A stretch of 35,919 nt of DNA from Thermoflexales bacterium (GCA_025056965.1 JANWVF010000150.1:1-35919), one strand, 5' to 3'. Positions 1-8,307 are shown, counted from the stretch's first letter. The notes: generated by a model not told the origin, from the sequence alone. Numbers and translations are program-made.

Positions 1-980
1 TTGTGCGGCATCTCCAAGCCATCGGCGTAACGCACGAAGTTCTCCGCGAAGCACTCCACTGCAAAGTGCGCGACCGAGCCGGCCTTCGAGGTAGGCACGG
101 CTGCTGCATCACCCAGGGCAAACACATTCGGATAGGTCGGCGAGACGAACGTGTGCTTGTCCACAGGCACGAAGTTCAGCGCATCGCCCAGGCCGGAGCG
201 CGCGATTACTTCGTCGCCCATGTTCAGCGGCACGCTCACCAGGAGGTCATACGGCACTTCCTGCTCGTCGTAGGACACGATCTTCTTGGCGTCCGGCTCG
301 ACGCGTTCAACCATGAAGTCGGGCACGACCTGGATGCCCTTCTCCTCCAATAGGCCGCTCAGGTGCTTCGAGGCGATGGGCTTGGTGAACGCGCCGGAGA
401 GCGGGGTCGCGTAGATCAGCTCGACGCGGTCGCGCATGCCGCGCTCGCGGAAGAACCAGTCGGCCAACATCAAGAACTCCAGCGGCGCGACTGGGCACTT
501 GATCGGGTTGTCCACCACGTTCACGACTAGCCGGCCGCCCTGCCACGTGCGCAGGTGCTGCGCCAGCGCCAGCGCGCCCTCCAGCGTGTAGAAGTCATGG
601 ATGGAGCGTCGCCACTCGTGCTCGGCCAGGCCGGGTGTCTGGTCAGGGCGGATTTGCGCGCCCGTCGCGATCACCAAGAAGTCGTAGTCGAGATAGCGGC
701 CGTCTTTGGCCAGCCGCACGCGATTGCGCTCGGCCTCAATCATCTCCACAGACGAGATGATCAGCTCCACGCCGGGCGGGATGAAGTCTCGTCGCGGCTT
801 GACTACATCGCGCTTGCCGTAAATGCCGAACGGGATGAAGAGGAAGCCGGGTTGATAGTAATGCGTCTCGCTCTGGTCAACAACGGTAATCTTCCAGACG
901 TCGTCTTCCAACATGCGGCCTAGCCGATTGGCGACCATTGTGCCGGCCGTGCCGGCGCCCAAAATCAAAAGCTTCTTCAT
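1..980 (-). CDS. Sulfide:quinone oxidoreductase-like FAD flavoprotein (3' end outside window)
   Basis: The frame runs from ATG 980 to the window edge: 326 residues seen, no stop. The N-terminus has a dinucleotide-binding fold (LILGAGTAGTMVANRL, residues 5-20), an ATG motif near residue 106 and the second FAD signature FALGDAAAVPTSKAG at 287-301, typical of the SQR/NDH-2/FCSD family. Cys162 in NPIKCPVAP sits where SQRs carry one redox-active Cys of the sulfide site. No Cys lies near the position of the first SQR Cys, and the third would lie past the edge. SQRs oxidise sulfide to sulfur and pass electrons to quinone at the membrane. Its start overlaps the stop of the upstream regulator by 4 bases (ATGA), so the two are co-transcribed. 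A related NAD(P)H-quinone reductase role remains possible. Confidence 0.8.
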   Translation of the reverse strand, partial: MKKLLILGAGTAGTMVANRLGRMLEDDVWKITVVDQSETHYYQPGFLFIPFGIYGKRDVVKPRRDFIPPGVELIISSVEMIEAERNRVRLAKDGRYLDYDFLVIATGAQIRPDQTPGLAEHEWRRSIHDFYTLEGALALAQHLRTWQGGRLVVNVVDNPIKCPVAPLEFLMLADWFFRERGMRDRVELIYATPLSGAFTKPIASKHLSGLLEEKGIQVVPDFMVERVEPDAKKIVSYDEQEVPYDLLVSVPLNMGDEVIARSGLGDALNFVPVDKHTFVSPTYPNVFALGDAAAVPTSKAGSVAHFAVECFAENFVRYADGLEMPH

Positions 981-1738
981 CTGGCTTGCTCCTCGGGCAG
1001 CGACATTGCGTCGCTTCCCTGTCGAATCATGGCGATGTGCGAGAAGATGTCGGCCACGCGCTGCACCCCGCGCAGCGCCTTGGCCAACCGGTCACGATCA
1101 AGGCGATAGACCTCCTGAGCGTTCGCTTTGACGCGCATCTCATCCGCGCCGAACATCCGCGCTAGTTCGCTCAGCCGAACATCTGCCGGTGGCCACACTT
1201 CCGGGGCGATGCCGCCGATGACCACCATGCCCTTTAGCTCGCTGCCTACGCGGATCAGGCCTCGCGCACACAGCAGCCCCATCTCGCCGGGCGATAACCT
1301 TGGCTCGATGGCTGGCGCGGCGGCAAGCTGCTGCCACGTCTTGATGCAGTGGGCCATGCCGTGAGCACCCTGCACCAGGGCAATGAAGAAGCCGCAAGGA
1401 TGGCTCACTTGCGTGATCGGCCGGCCGAGCAAATCGGTCGTCACCATCATCACGTCCAGCGCCTCGGCGAACGCATCCTGGATCATCTGCACGCACTCCA
1501 GCGGCAACAGTGCGCGCAACCCATTCGGCGCCTGCTCATCCGCCACAGGCGATCGGCCTTCGAGCGTCGCGAGGGTGGCACGCTCATGCAACCAGCGCGC
1601 CACCTGCTCCGGTTCAAAGCGCCACTGTTTGCCCACGCGGATGGCCGGCAACCGACCGGCCTCGACCATGCGGTAGATCGTCGTCCGATCCACCTTGAGC
1701 AGGTCTTGCACCTGATGCGTTGTGAGTAGTCCGGCCAT
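977..1738 (-). CDS. HTH (excisionase-type) transcriptional regulator with PocR sensory domain
   Basis: This 253-residue protein starts with a MerR/excisionase-like helix-turn-helix (LTTHQVQDLLKVDRTTIYRM, then VGKQWRF and a WL helix, about residues 3-52). A PocR-type ligand-binding domain follows (about 75-205), recognisable by spaced Cys residues in SHPCGFF, AHCIKTW and GLLCARGLI and by GMVVIGGI. PocR domains are predicted to bind small organic ligands. A start at 1738 is chosen over the longer frame to 1804 because the HTH begins at once and GAGG lies just upstream. The stop overlaps the SQR-like start by 4 bases, so this is probably a cis-encoded regulator of that flavoprotein. The upstream spacer holds three TGCATC repeats (read on this strand) that could be its own operator. 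Confidence 0.85.
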   Translation of the reverse strand: MAGLLTTHQVQDLLKVDRTTIYRMVEAGRLPAIRVGKQWRFEPEQVARWLHERATLATLEGRSPVADEQAPNGLRALLPLECVQMIQDAFAEALDVMMVTTDLLGRPITQVSHPCGFFIALVQGAHGMAHCIKTWQQLAAAPAIEPRLSPGEMGLLCARGLIRVGSELKGMVVIGGIAPEVWPPADVRLSELARMFGADEMRVKANAQEVYRLDRDRLAKALRGVQRVADIFSHIAMIRQGSDAMSLPEEQAR

Positions 1739-1788
1739 CGCCAACCTCGTTCTGCCTTGTCGCTGGTGCAGCGCATACACGCTGCGCT

Positions 1789-1812
1789 GATGCACATGAT
1801 GCATACGATGCA
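1789..1812. repeat. Three GATGCA direct repeats at 9-base spacing (possible operator)
   Basis: GATGCA occurs at 1789-1794, 1798-1803 and 1807-1812, an exact 9-base period. On the minus strand it reads TGCATC three times. The array lies 51 to 74 bases upstream of the start of the HTH-PocR regulator. This suits binding by an oligomeric regulator, but binding is inferred only. Confidence 0.45.
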
Positions 1813-1829
1813 GCAGATGACATCCCCTT

Positions 1830-1845
1830 TGTGATGCGTTTCACA
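1830..1845. promoter_or_regulatory. CRP/FNR-family-like palindrome TGTGA-N6-TCACA
   Basis: The sequence TGTGATGCGTTTCACA is a perfect match to the two half-sites of the classical CRP-family operator. It lies between the divergent regulator/SQR operon and hisD. If hisD uses the -10-like TAAAAT at 1885-1890, the site is centred about 59-60 bases upstream of its start point, near the -61.5 position typical of class I activation. The match is seen directly; the identity of any binding protein is inferred. Confidence 0.45.
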
Positions 1846-1856
1846 CCTGGCCGGTC

Positions 1857-1878
1857 GGCCAGCTGATGGGCCAGCTGA
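1857..1878. repeat. Tandem GGCCAGCTGA repeat, 12-base period
   Basis: GGCCAGCTGA occurs at 1857-1866 and again at 1869-1878. Each copy contains the palindrome CAGCTG. The pair lies just upstream of the -10-like TAAAAT (1885-1890) of hisD, where a repressor could block the promoter. The function is not known. Confidence 0.4.
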
Positions 1879-1911
1879 CGGCTCTAAAATGCCCATCGGG
1901 ACATTCAGGCT

Positions 1912-3252
1912 ATGTTGAGGATCATGGAACTCGAAGAGGCGACGGAGGCGCTCTTGCGCCGGCCGCCGATTGATGAAATCGTCGTCACCGAAGGAATGCG
2001 CCGACGCACGGTCGCGGCCTTCGGCGAAGACCTGCATCCGGAAGAGGCTGTGCGGCGCATCCTGCGCGACGTGCGCGCGCGGGGCGACGCCGCGCTGGTG
2101 GAATGGACACAGCGTCTGGACGGCGTCACGCTCGGTGGCGAGCAGATTGAGGTGAGCGACGCGGACATCGCCGCCGCCTACGACCGCGTGGATAGCGAGG
2201 TCGTCGCGGCGATGGAACGTGCTGCCGAGCGCATCGCCCGGTTTCACGCGCGGCCGGTTGCCCAGTCCTGGATGCTGACCGAGCTGGGTGGCGTGCTAGG
2301 TCAGCTCATCCGGCCGTTGGCGAGGGTGGGGGTGTATGTGCCGGCCGGCGCGGCGCCGCTGCCTTCGTCGCTATTGATGACGGCGATTGTGGCGCGGCAG
2401 GCCGGCGTCGAGGAGGTCGTCGTATGCTCGCCACCGCAGCGCGAATCGCGGCTGCCCCATCCGCTCATCCTTGTCGCCGCCGACATCGCCGGCGTGGACG
2501 CGGTCTACGCCGTCGGCGGGGTGCAGGCGATCGGCGCCATGGCCTACGGCAGCGAGACCATCGAGCGCGTGGACAAGATCTGCGGCCCGGGGAATACCTT
2601 CGTCGTGCTGGCCAAGCGCCAAGTGTACGGCGTGGTCGGCATTGATTCACTGCCCGGGCCGACCGAGACCGTTATCGTGGCAGATGAGAGCGCGCATCCC
2701 GCCTGGGTCGCGGCGGACATGATGGCGCAGGCCGAGCACACCGCCGGCATGGCGCTCCTCATTACTCCGTCGCGCCGCCTGGCCGAAGCCGTTAATGCGC
2801 AGCTTCAGTCCCAAATCGCCGACCTCCCCGAACCCAACCGCAGCGACGTGCGCGACTCGTTCGCCCACCGCAGCGGCGCAGTGATCGCCGAGGACTTGGC
2901 AGAGGCCGTCGCGCTGGCCGATGACTTCGCCCCCGAGCACTTGTGTCTGTCGGTCAAGGATGCGTGGGCATGGGTGGATAAGATTGGCAATGCCGGCGGC
3001 GTGTTCGTTGGCGAGCACTCCTACGAGGTGCTGGGTGATTATGTGGCCGGCCCCAGCCACGTCATGCCGACCGGTGGCACGGCGCGCTTTGCATCGCCGC
3101 TGAACGTGCTCGATTTTGTGCGGGTGATGAACGTGATCGCGCTCGATGAAGCGACGGCGCAACGCCTCGCGCCAGTAGCAGCCAAGCTGGCGGAGGCCGA
3201 GGGGCTATATGCCCACGCCAACGCCATTCATCGGAGGCAGCCACGGCCTTAA
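1912..3252 (+). CDS. hisD: Histidinol dehydrogenase
   Basis: HisD carries out the last two steps of histidine synthesis, oxidising L-histidinol to L-histidine with two NAD+. The 446-residue protein has the family length and signatures: AYGSETI, KICGPGNTF, GPTETVIV, MAQAEHTAG (zinc-binding Gln and His), DDFAPEHLCL (catalytic Glu-His) and GPSHVMPTGGTARF followed by LNVLDFVR. ATG 1912 gives the longest frame. ATG 1924, four codons in, has GAGG three bases upstream and may be the real start. It is a lone his gene here, divergent from the HTH-PocR/SQR operon and sharing its operator-rich spacer. No other his genes flank it. Confidence 0.95.
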   Translation: MLRIMELEEATEALLRRPPIDEIVVTEGMRRRTVAAFGEDLHPEEAVRRILRDVRARGDAALVEWTQRLDGVTLGGEQIEVSDADIAAAYDRVDSEVVAAMERAAERIARFHARPVAQSWMLTELGGVLGQLIRPLARVGVYVPAGAAPLPSSLLMTAIVARQAGVEEVVVCSPPQRESRLPHPLILVAADIAGVDAVYAVGGVQAIGAMAYGSETIERVDKICGPGNTFVVLAKRQVYGVVGIDSLPGPTETVIVADESAHPAWVAADMMAQAEHTAGMALLITPSRRLAEAVNAQLQSQIADLPEPNRSDVRDSFAHRSGAVIAEDLAEAVALADDFAPEHLCLSVKDAWAWVDKIGNAGGVFVGEHSYEVLGDYVAGPSHVMPTGGTARFASPLNVLDFVRVMNVIALDEATAQRLAPVAAKLAEAEGLYAHANAIHRRQPRP

Positions 3253-3407
3253 ACGGCGGCGCTGCGCAAAACCGAATCGCATTTCATTCGTAGGCGGCTC
3301 GCCGATCGAACGAGGTCGCCGACTTCAGACAGCTGCTTCAATCGTCGGTATTCCGCTAGATTGAGCCAGCCCTGGATTCCACGCCGCCCCCAACTGCCGC
3401 CCAACTA

Positions 3408-3437
3408 TTGAAAAGCGCGGCATTCTGTGTTTACACT
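3408..3437 (+). promoter_or_regulatory. Promoter for the AHSA1-PDZ-DinB gene, probably leaderless
   Basis: TTGAAA (3408-3413) and TACACT (3432-3437) are separated by 18 bases. The expected start point falls at about 3444-3446, that is, at the ATG 3446. No Shine-Dalgarno sequence is present, which fits a leaderless mRNA. Confidence 0.5.
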
Positions 3438-3445
3438 TATGCACC

Positions 3446-4609
3446 ATGGCTACTAAGACCATCTCTGTCAAACGCGCCATCCAGGCCCCGGCAGAGCACG
3501 TCTATCGTGCGTTCACCAATGCCACGTCGCTGCGTGAGTGGTTCTGCGACGGCGCGATGGTGCAACCTTATGTCGGCGGCCGGCTATACTGCCAATGGAA
3601 CGATGGCCGCGCCTTGATGGGCAAGTACACCGCCCTGACGCCCGACAAGAAGATCGCCTTTGAATTGCGCGGCGACGAGGAGGGGAATTACTCTCAGTGC
3701 GCCATCGCCTTGTCGTTCAAAGACGGCGTTACCTCGCTCCAGCTCACCGATACCAGCGACGGCAAGCTGTGGCTCAAGGCGGCAGAGGCGAGCGAAGCGA
3801 ACTGGAATCTCGCGCTGGACAACCTCAAGTCGGTATTGGAGACCGGCGTTGACCTGCGCCTGGCACGGCAGCCGGTGTTGGGCGTAGAGGTCGGCGAGCC
3901 GCGGCCGGGAGATGAGGGAGTTCGCTTAGAAGGCGTCACCGAAGGCATGGGCGCCCGCGAAGCCGGCCTGCAACAGGGCGACGTCATCCTCAGCGTGAAC
4001 GGCAAGAAGACCCCGAACTGGAGCGCGATCGGCGCCGCGTTGAACGGACACACGGCAGGAGATAAGGTCAAGGTCGTCTTTCGGCGCAACGGCAAGACGA
4101 TGAACGCCACCGTTACGCTGTCGGCGCAGCCGACGCCCGACGTGCCGGCGACGGCCGAGGCGCTCGCCGAGATCGTCGCCCGCAAATACACCGAGGTCAA
4201 CCGCGACCTAACCCAGGCTTTCAAGGGTGTGAGCGAAGAGAAAGCTGCCCGCGCACCGGCTCCTGGTCAATGGAGCGCGCGCCATGTGCTGGCGCACCTC
4301 ATCGCAGAAGAGCGCAACCTGCACACTTGGCTCACCGACCTGATCGCCGGCAATGAGCCATGGTACGAAGGCGAGACCGGCGCGCTGCGCGTTCGGCTCG
4401 ACGCAGTCATCAACGGCTTCCCTACCGTCCAGGCCTTGCTGACCGAACTCAAGCGCAACGAGGCAGAGACGGTGGCGCTGCTCAATGCGCTGCCCGATGA
4501 GTTCGTCGCTCGCAAAGGCAGCTATCGCCGCCTAGCCCTGCGGATGCTGTATTGGCCCGATCACGCGCGCGAGCACCTCGCCCAGATCATCGCCGCGGTC
4601 AAACACTAA
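3446..4609 (+). CDS. AHSA1/SRPBCC-PDZ-DinB three-domain fusion protein
   Basis: The 387-residue protein joins three domains not usually seen together. Residues about 5-135 are an AHSA1-type SRPBCC fold (VKRAIQAPAEHVYRAFT, LREWFCDGA, and a W-N-ALDNLKSVLETG end). Residues about 143-228 are a PDZ domain (LGVEVGEP, AREAGLQQGDVILSVNGKK, then VKVVFRRNGK). Residues about 240-387 are a DinB-like four-helix domain (PGQWSARHVLAHLIAEE and WPDHAREHLAQI). His284, His373 and His377 look like the intact DinB metal triad. There is no signal peptide, so it is cytoplasmic; PDZ domains of this kind are more usual in exported proteases. The function is unknown; a thiol- or metal-dependent enzyme with a peptide-binding module is a guess. 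Its stop overlaps the convergent glycosidase by 4 bases. Confidence 0.8.
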   Translation: MATKTISVKRAIQAPAEHVYRAFTNATSLREWFCDGAMVQPYVGGRLYCQWNDGRALMGKYTALTPDKKIAFELRGDEEGNYSQCAIALSFKDGVTSLQLTDTSDGKLWLKAAEASEANWNLALDNLKSVLETGVDLRLARQPVLGVEVGEPRPGDEGVRLEGVTEGMGAREAGLQQGDVILSVNGKKTPNWSAIGAALNGHTAGDKVKVVFRRNGKTMNATVTLSAQPTPDVPATAEALAEIVARKYTEVNRDLTQAFKGVSEEKAARAPAPGQWSARHVLAHLIAEERNLHTWLTDLIAGNEPWYEGETGALRVRLDAVINGFPTVQALLTELKRNEAETVALLNALPDEFVARKGSYRRLALRMLYWPDHAREHLAQIIAAVKH

Positions 4610-6612
4610 ACCGAGCGCTGCGCCTCGATCCAAATCGCTTCCGAGTCAAACTCGTCCAGCCTCAGCTCCAGCCCATCGCGCATGAGCGCCGCGCCGGTCA
4701 TCGTCCCCAGGTCGCCGCGGTCCTCGGCGCGGGCGCGGTAAACGGTCGTCGCTTCCAAGCCGCGCGGGCGTATGGTGCGCTGCGTCGGGCCGCCCATGGC
4801 GCGGAACACCATCACCACGCTGCGCGATCGGTCGGGCGAGACGGCCTGAATGGCGTCCCAGCCCCAGCCCCGTCCCTCCACGTTGTAGCGCGGGGCAAGG
4901 AGGTGGATCACTTTGGCATCGCGCGTCAAGGTTCGCAGCTCCTTGTATCGGGCAATGGCCGCGCGCGTCTCGGCGACTTGCTGCGGCGTCCATTCGGTGA
5001 TCCGCTGCATCAGGATTAGCGGCCCGCCGAAGATGGCGCTGCGCAGCGTATAGCGATTCGGATCGTCCTGCATGTAGCGCACGCTGTAACGCAGCGAGAA
5101 TGGGAAGGACGCGCCGTAGATGCCCTGCCGGGTCGCGTAGGTGGCGATGTTGTCCACGGTGATGCTGGTGTGGTACAGGCGTGCCATCTTGTAGGTCAGC
5201 ATGCAGCCGCCGTCCTCGCAGTTCTCTAGCGTCACGTGCGGCCGCTGCCGGCGGATGGTGGCGATTAGGCAGTCCAGGCCGCGCTCGGAGTTGGCATAGT
5301 TGCTATCGCCCGGCGCGTGCGTGTGGTCATTGCGCCCACATCGCTTCACCATGTCTTCCCCGTCTTGGATGATGTAATTCACGCCCTCTTCGTCAATCAG
5401 CCGCATGATCTCGCCGGTCAACCATTCGCGGCACGGGACATGGCCCAGGCACAGCGGCGCGGCGCCGAAGTAGTCGTCGCCGGTGTGGATCAGCCACTCG
5501 GGATGCGCTTGTGCGGCCGGCGCATCCAAGCTCATCTGCGCCAGCGCCATATGCACGCCGAAGCGCATGCCCAGTGCGGCGCAACGCTCGCTCAGCGGGC
5601 GCAAACCGCGCGGGAACTTATTCGGATCGGGCCGCCAGTCGCCGATGCGGCGCGCCCAGCCTAAATCCATCACCACGGCCTCGATCCCCAACTCGGCGCA
5701 TCGTTCGATGGCTGCCAGCTGCTGCGCCTCGTGAATGTCCTGCCCATAACCCCAAGAGTTGTATTGCGCCCATGGGTAGCGCTCGTCCGGCGCCGGCGGA
5801 TACACGTGAGCTTCGGCAAAGCGCTGGGTGACGTAACCTGCCTCGTCCCAGTCGCCCAAGAAGCGCCCGATGAAACAGGCTGGCACGTCAAACGTTTGCC
5901 CGGGCGCGAGTGCGTGTGCCAGGTCGTCAATCGTGCTGCGCAGAAAGGTGTGGCCCTCCCGTGCCCAGGCAAACAATCGGCTCTTGCCGTTGAACTCGAT
6001 GCCCAGCACCAGTCCGATGTCACTGCGCGCCACGTCGGGCTCGTCGGGCGAGTCCAAGCCAGCGCGCAGCGCTGCCCATGCGCAACTGCTCGGCGCCCAG
6101 TAATGCGCGCCGAACGATCCCATGCGGATTTCGTGCGCCGCGCGCCCGGGGACGATCTGCACCTTGTGCAAAGCGAACTTGTCCGGCCGGTAGTTCCAAC
6201 TGAACTGCTCGACGTGGAATAGGTTGTTGCGCCCATCTAACGGCGCGCGCATGTTCAGGATGTCGCAGCCGGTAACCTGCACCGGCTCATCGCTCAGGTT
6301 GATCAGCTCGGCCCACATGCGCACGAACGGGTGACCGGCGAAAGCCTGCACATGCTGAATGAGTTGCAGGCGCCCATCGGCGCTCGGAACGCGCAGGGTC
6401 AGCGTGAGCGTCCCATCGGCAGGCGCGCCGAACCGGACGTCGGCTGCAGCGCTCAACTGCAATCGTTGACCGCCGACGGTGATGCGGCTGAGCGGGGACG
6501 GCGAGACGTCGAGTCCGGGATGGGTCGCGCTCGTCATCTGCCATGTTAATTCGCCGTCGGCCAAGGCGACGCGACACGCAACGGTAGGAGTCTCAAGCAT
6601 CCATTCTGACAT
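4606..6612 (-). CDS. GH36-type alpha-galactosidase (putative)
   Basis: The 668-residue protein has the GH36 layout: an N-terminal beta-sandwich (about 1-240), a (beta/alpha)8 barrel and a C-terminal beta domain. Barrel motifs are VVMDLGWARRIGDWRPD then KFPRGL, YIIQDGEDMV at the usual nucleophile strand, and LENCEDGGCMLTYKMARLYH then VDNIA around the acid/base. The nucleophile strand is normally KWDxN; here the Asp is kept but its surroundings differ, so substrate specificity is uncertain. It would release terminal alpha-galactose or a related sugar. No signal peptide is seen, so it acts on imported oligosaccharides. ATG 6612 is chosen because homology starts there; no RBS is seen, but CACAAT lies 9 bases upstream. 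galK at 12.6-13.7 kb could use the galactose released. Confidence 0.75.
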   Translation of the reverse strand: MSEWMLETPTVACRVALADGELTWQMTSATHPGLDVSPSPLSRITVGGQRLQLSAAADVRFGAPADGTLTLTLRVPSADGRLQLIQHVQAFAGHPFVRMWAELINLSDEPVQVTGCDILNMRAPLDGRNNLFHVEQFSWNYRPDKFALHKVQIVPGRAAHEIRMGSFGAHYWAPSSCAWAALRAGLDSPDEPDVARSDIGLVLGIEFNGKSRLFAWAREGHTFLRSTIDDLAHALAPGQTFDVPACFIGRFLGDWDEAGYVTQRFAEAHVYPPAPDERYPWAQYNSWGYGQDIHEAQQLAAIERCAELGIEAVVMDLGWARRIGDWRPDPNKFPRGLRPLSERCAALGMRFGVHMALAQMSLDAPAAQAHPEWLIHTGDDYFGAAPLCLGHVPCREWLTGEIMRLIDEEGVNYIIQDGEDMVKRCGRNDHTHAPGDSNYANSERGLDCLIATIRRQRPHVTLENCEDGGCMLTYKMARLYHTSITVDNIATYATRQGIYGASFPFSLRYSVRYMQDDPNRYTLRSAIFGGPLILMQRITEWTPQQVAETRAAIARYKELRTLTRDAKVIHLLAPRYNVEGRGWGWDAIQAVSPDRSRSVVMVFRAMGGPTQRTIRPRGLEATTVYRARAEDRGDLGTMTGAALMRDGLELRLDEFDSEAIWIEAQRSV

Positions 6613-6717
6613 AGTGCAGGGATTGTGGCACAGCCGAGCGAGCACGGGCTCGGCGCAGCGTCGCGCCGACTGCGCTTGCGCGCCTCGGCAGGTTCGTCCA
6701 TGATAGCCGCCGGTCGA

Positions 6718-8283
6718 ATGTCCACCCCTACGCTCACGCAGCTCCCCGCAAGCCGCCTGGCGGCCCTGATCGCTCAGGGCGAGGTGTCCTCAAGCGAAGT
6801 CGTCCGGGCGCACATCGCCCGCATCGAAGCGGTCAATCCCAAGATCAACGCCGTTGTCGTCAAACGATTCGAGCACGCGCTGCGCGAAGCGGCTGCGGCC
6901 GACGAACGGCGCGCACGGCGCGAGCCGCTGCTGCCTCTTCACGGCGTGCCGATCACCATCAAGGAGTGCCTGGACCTAGCCGGGACGCCGAGCACCTTCG
7001 GCATGCCCTCACGACGTGCCGACATCGCTCAGGCGGATGATCTCTACGTAGCGCGCCTCGTCGCCTGCGGCGCAATCGTGCTCGGCAAGACGAACGTGCC
7101 GCAGGCGCTGATCTACAACGAGAGCAGCAACGCCCTCTACGGGCGGACGAACAATCCTTGGGATGTGACGCGCACAGCTGGCGGCAGCAGCGGCGGTGAG
7201 GCAGCGATCATCGCCGCGGGGGGCTCGCCCCTTGGTCTGGGCACCGACATCGGCGGCAGCCTGCGCCTGCCGGCGCATTTTTGCGGCATCGCCAGCCTCA
7301 AGCCTACTTCGTTGCGCACGCACGACTACAGCCGATTCTCCACACTGGCCTTCGAGTTCGGACCGATCGCGAGCGTCGTCGGCCCGATGGCGCGCGATGT
7401 GGAGGATGTCGCGCTGGCCTTCAGCCTGATTGGCGCTTTGCCGCATCCGCGCCTTCCATTGCCGCACGCGCCGGGCGACCCCGCGGCGGTGGATGTGTCG
7501 AAGCTGCGCGTGGGGTACTTTACCTGCGACGGGCTGATGCGCCCATCGCCGGCCGTCGCCCGCGCCGTGACCGAGGCAGCGAACATGTTGCGCGCTGCCG
7601 GCGCGCAGGTGATCGAGTGGAGGCCGCCTGACCTTCAGCGCGTCGAAGCGCTCTATATGGGCCTGCTCACGGTCAACGGCGCGCCGGTATTCCGTGCCGC
7701 CTTGGCGCACGACCGGCCGGAGCCGCAACTGGCGCGGTTGTATTGGCTGGCACAACGTTCGCCGCGCACCGTGCGCCGCATCCGGCGGATCCTCACCGCG
7801 CTGCGCCAAGCGCACCTGGCGCGTCAGCTGGGGCATGTCGGCCTGACGGGCGAGGATCTGCCGCGCCTGCTCGACGAGGCTGAGGCTTACCGTCGTGCCT
7901 TTGCCGCAGCAATGGATCGCGCCGAGATTGGACCGCTTGATGCGCTGCTCAGTCCGGCCTGCTTCTCGCCGGCCTGGCCCCATGGCGCGAGCCGCGAGCT
8001 GATCACCGGTGGCGCCTACTGCATCCTCTACAACCTGTTGGGCTACCCGGCCGGCGTTGTGCCCGTCACGCGCGTGCGGCCAGATGAGGCAATTGCGCGA
8101 CCGCCTTCGCTTGACGTCGTGGACATCGCCGCTCGCCGCGTGGACATCGGCAGCGCCGGGTTGCCGATTGGCGTCCAAGTGGCCGCGCGGCCGTGGCAAG
8201 AGCACGTTGCGTTGGCAGTGATGCGATTCATCCAGGACGAAGCGCGCCAGCGCGAAGGCTATCCAGGCAAGCCACCCGTTTAG
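6718..8283 (+). CDS. Amidase signature family amidohydrolase
   Basis: This 521-residue protein has the amidase signature fold shared with GatA and fatty-acid amide hydrolase. The catalytic Lys is in PITIKECLD, the cis-Ser in AGGSSGGEA and the nucleophile Ser in GTDIGGSLRLPA, so the Ser-Ser-Lys triad is complete. The middle and C-terminal regions (LLSPACFSPAWP, YNLLGYPAGVVPVTRV, GLPIGVQVAARPW) also fit. There is no gatB or gatC nearby, and the C-terminal half resembles FAAH-type enzymes more than GatA, so a stand-alone amide hydrolase is likely; the substrate is unknown. ATG 6718 is preferred because the conserved N-terminal helix starts there; ATG 6700 is an alternative. It is divergent from the GH36 gene with about 100 bases between the starts. 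Confidence 0.85.
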   Translation: MSTPTLTQLPASRLAALIAQGEVSSSEVVRAHIARIEAVNPKINAVVVKRFEHALREAAAADERRARREPLLPLHGVPITIKECLDLAGTPSTFGMPSRRADIAQADDLYVARLVACGAIVLGKTNVPQALIYNESSNALYGRTNNPWDVTRTAGGSSGGEAAIIAAGGSPLGLGTDIGGSLRLPAHFCGIASLKPTSLRTHDYSRFSTLAFEFGPIASVVGPMARDVEDVALAFSLIGALPHPRLPLPHAPGDPAAVDVSKLRVGYFTCDGLMRPSPAVARAVTEAANMLRAAGAQVIEWRPPDLQRVEALYMGLLTVNGAPVFRAALAHDRPEPQLARLYWLAQRSPRTVRRIRRILTALRQAHLARQLGHVGLTGEDLPRLLDEAEAYRRAFAAAMDRAEIGPLDALLSPACFSPAWPHGASRELITGGAYCILYNLLGYPAGVVPVTRVRPDEAIARPPSLDVVDIAARRVDIGSAGLPIGVQVAARPWQEHVALAVMRFIQDEARQREGYPGKPPV

Positions 8284-8307
8284 TCCCCTCGCGCCGCGCA
8301 TCGGTCT

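Noticed and set aside
5731-6222. A 163-codon plus-strand frame opposite the GH36 gene
   Set aside because: It is a frame shadow with no recognisable features or RBS.
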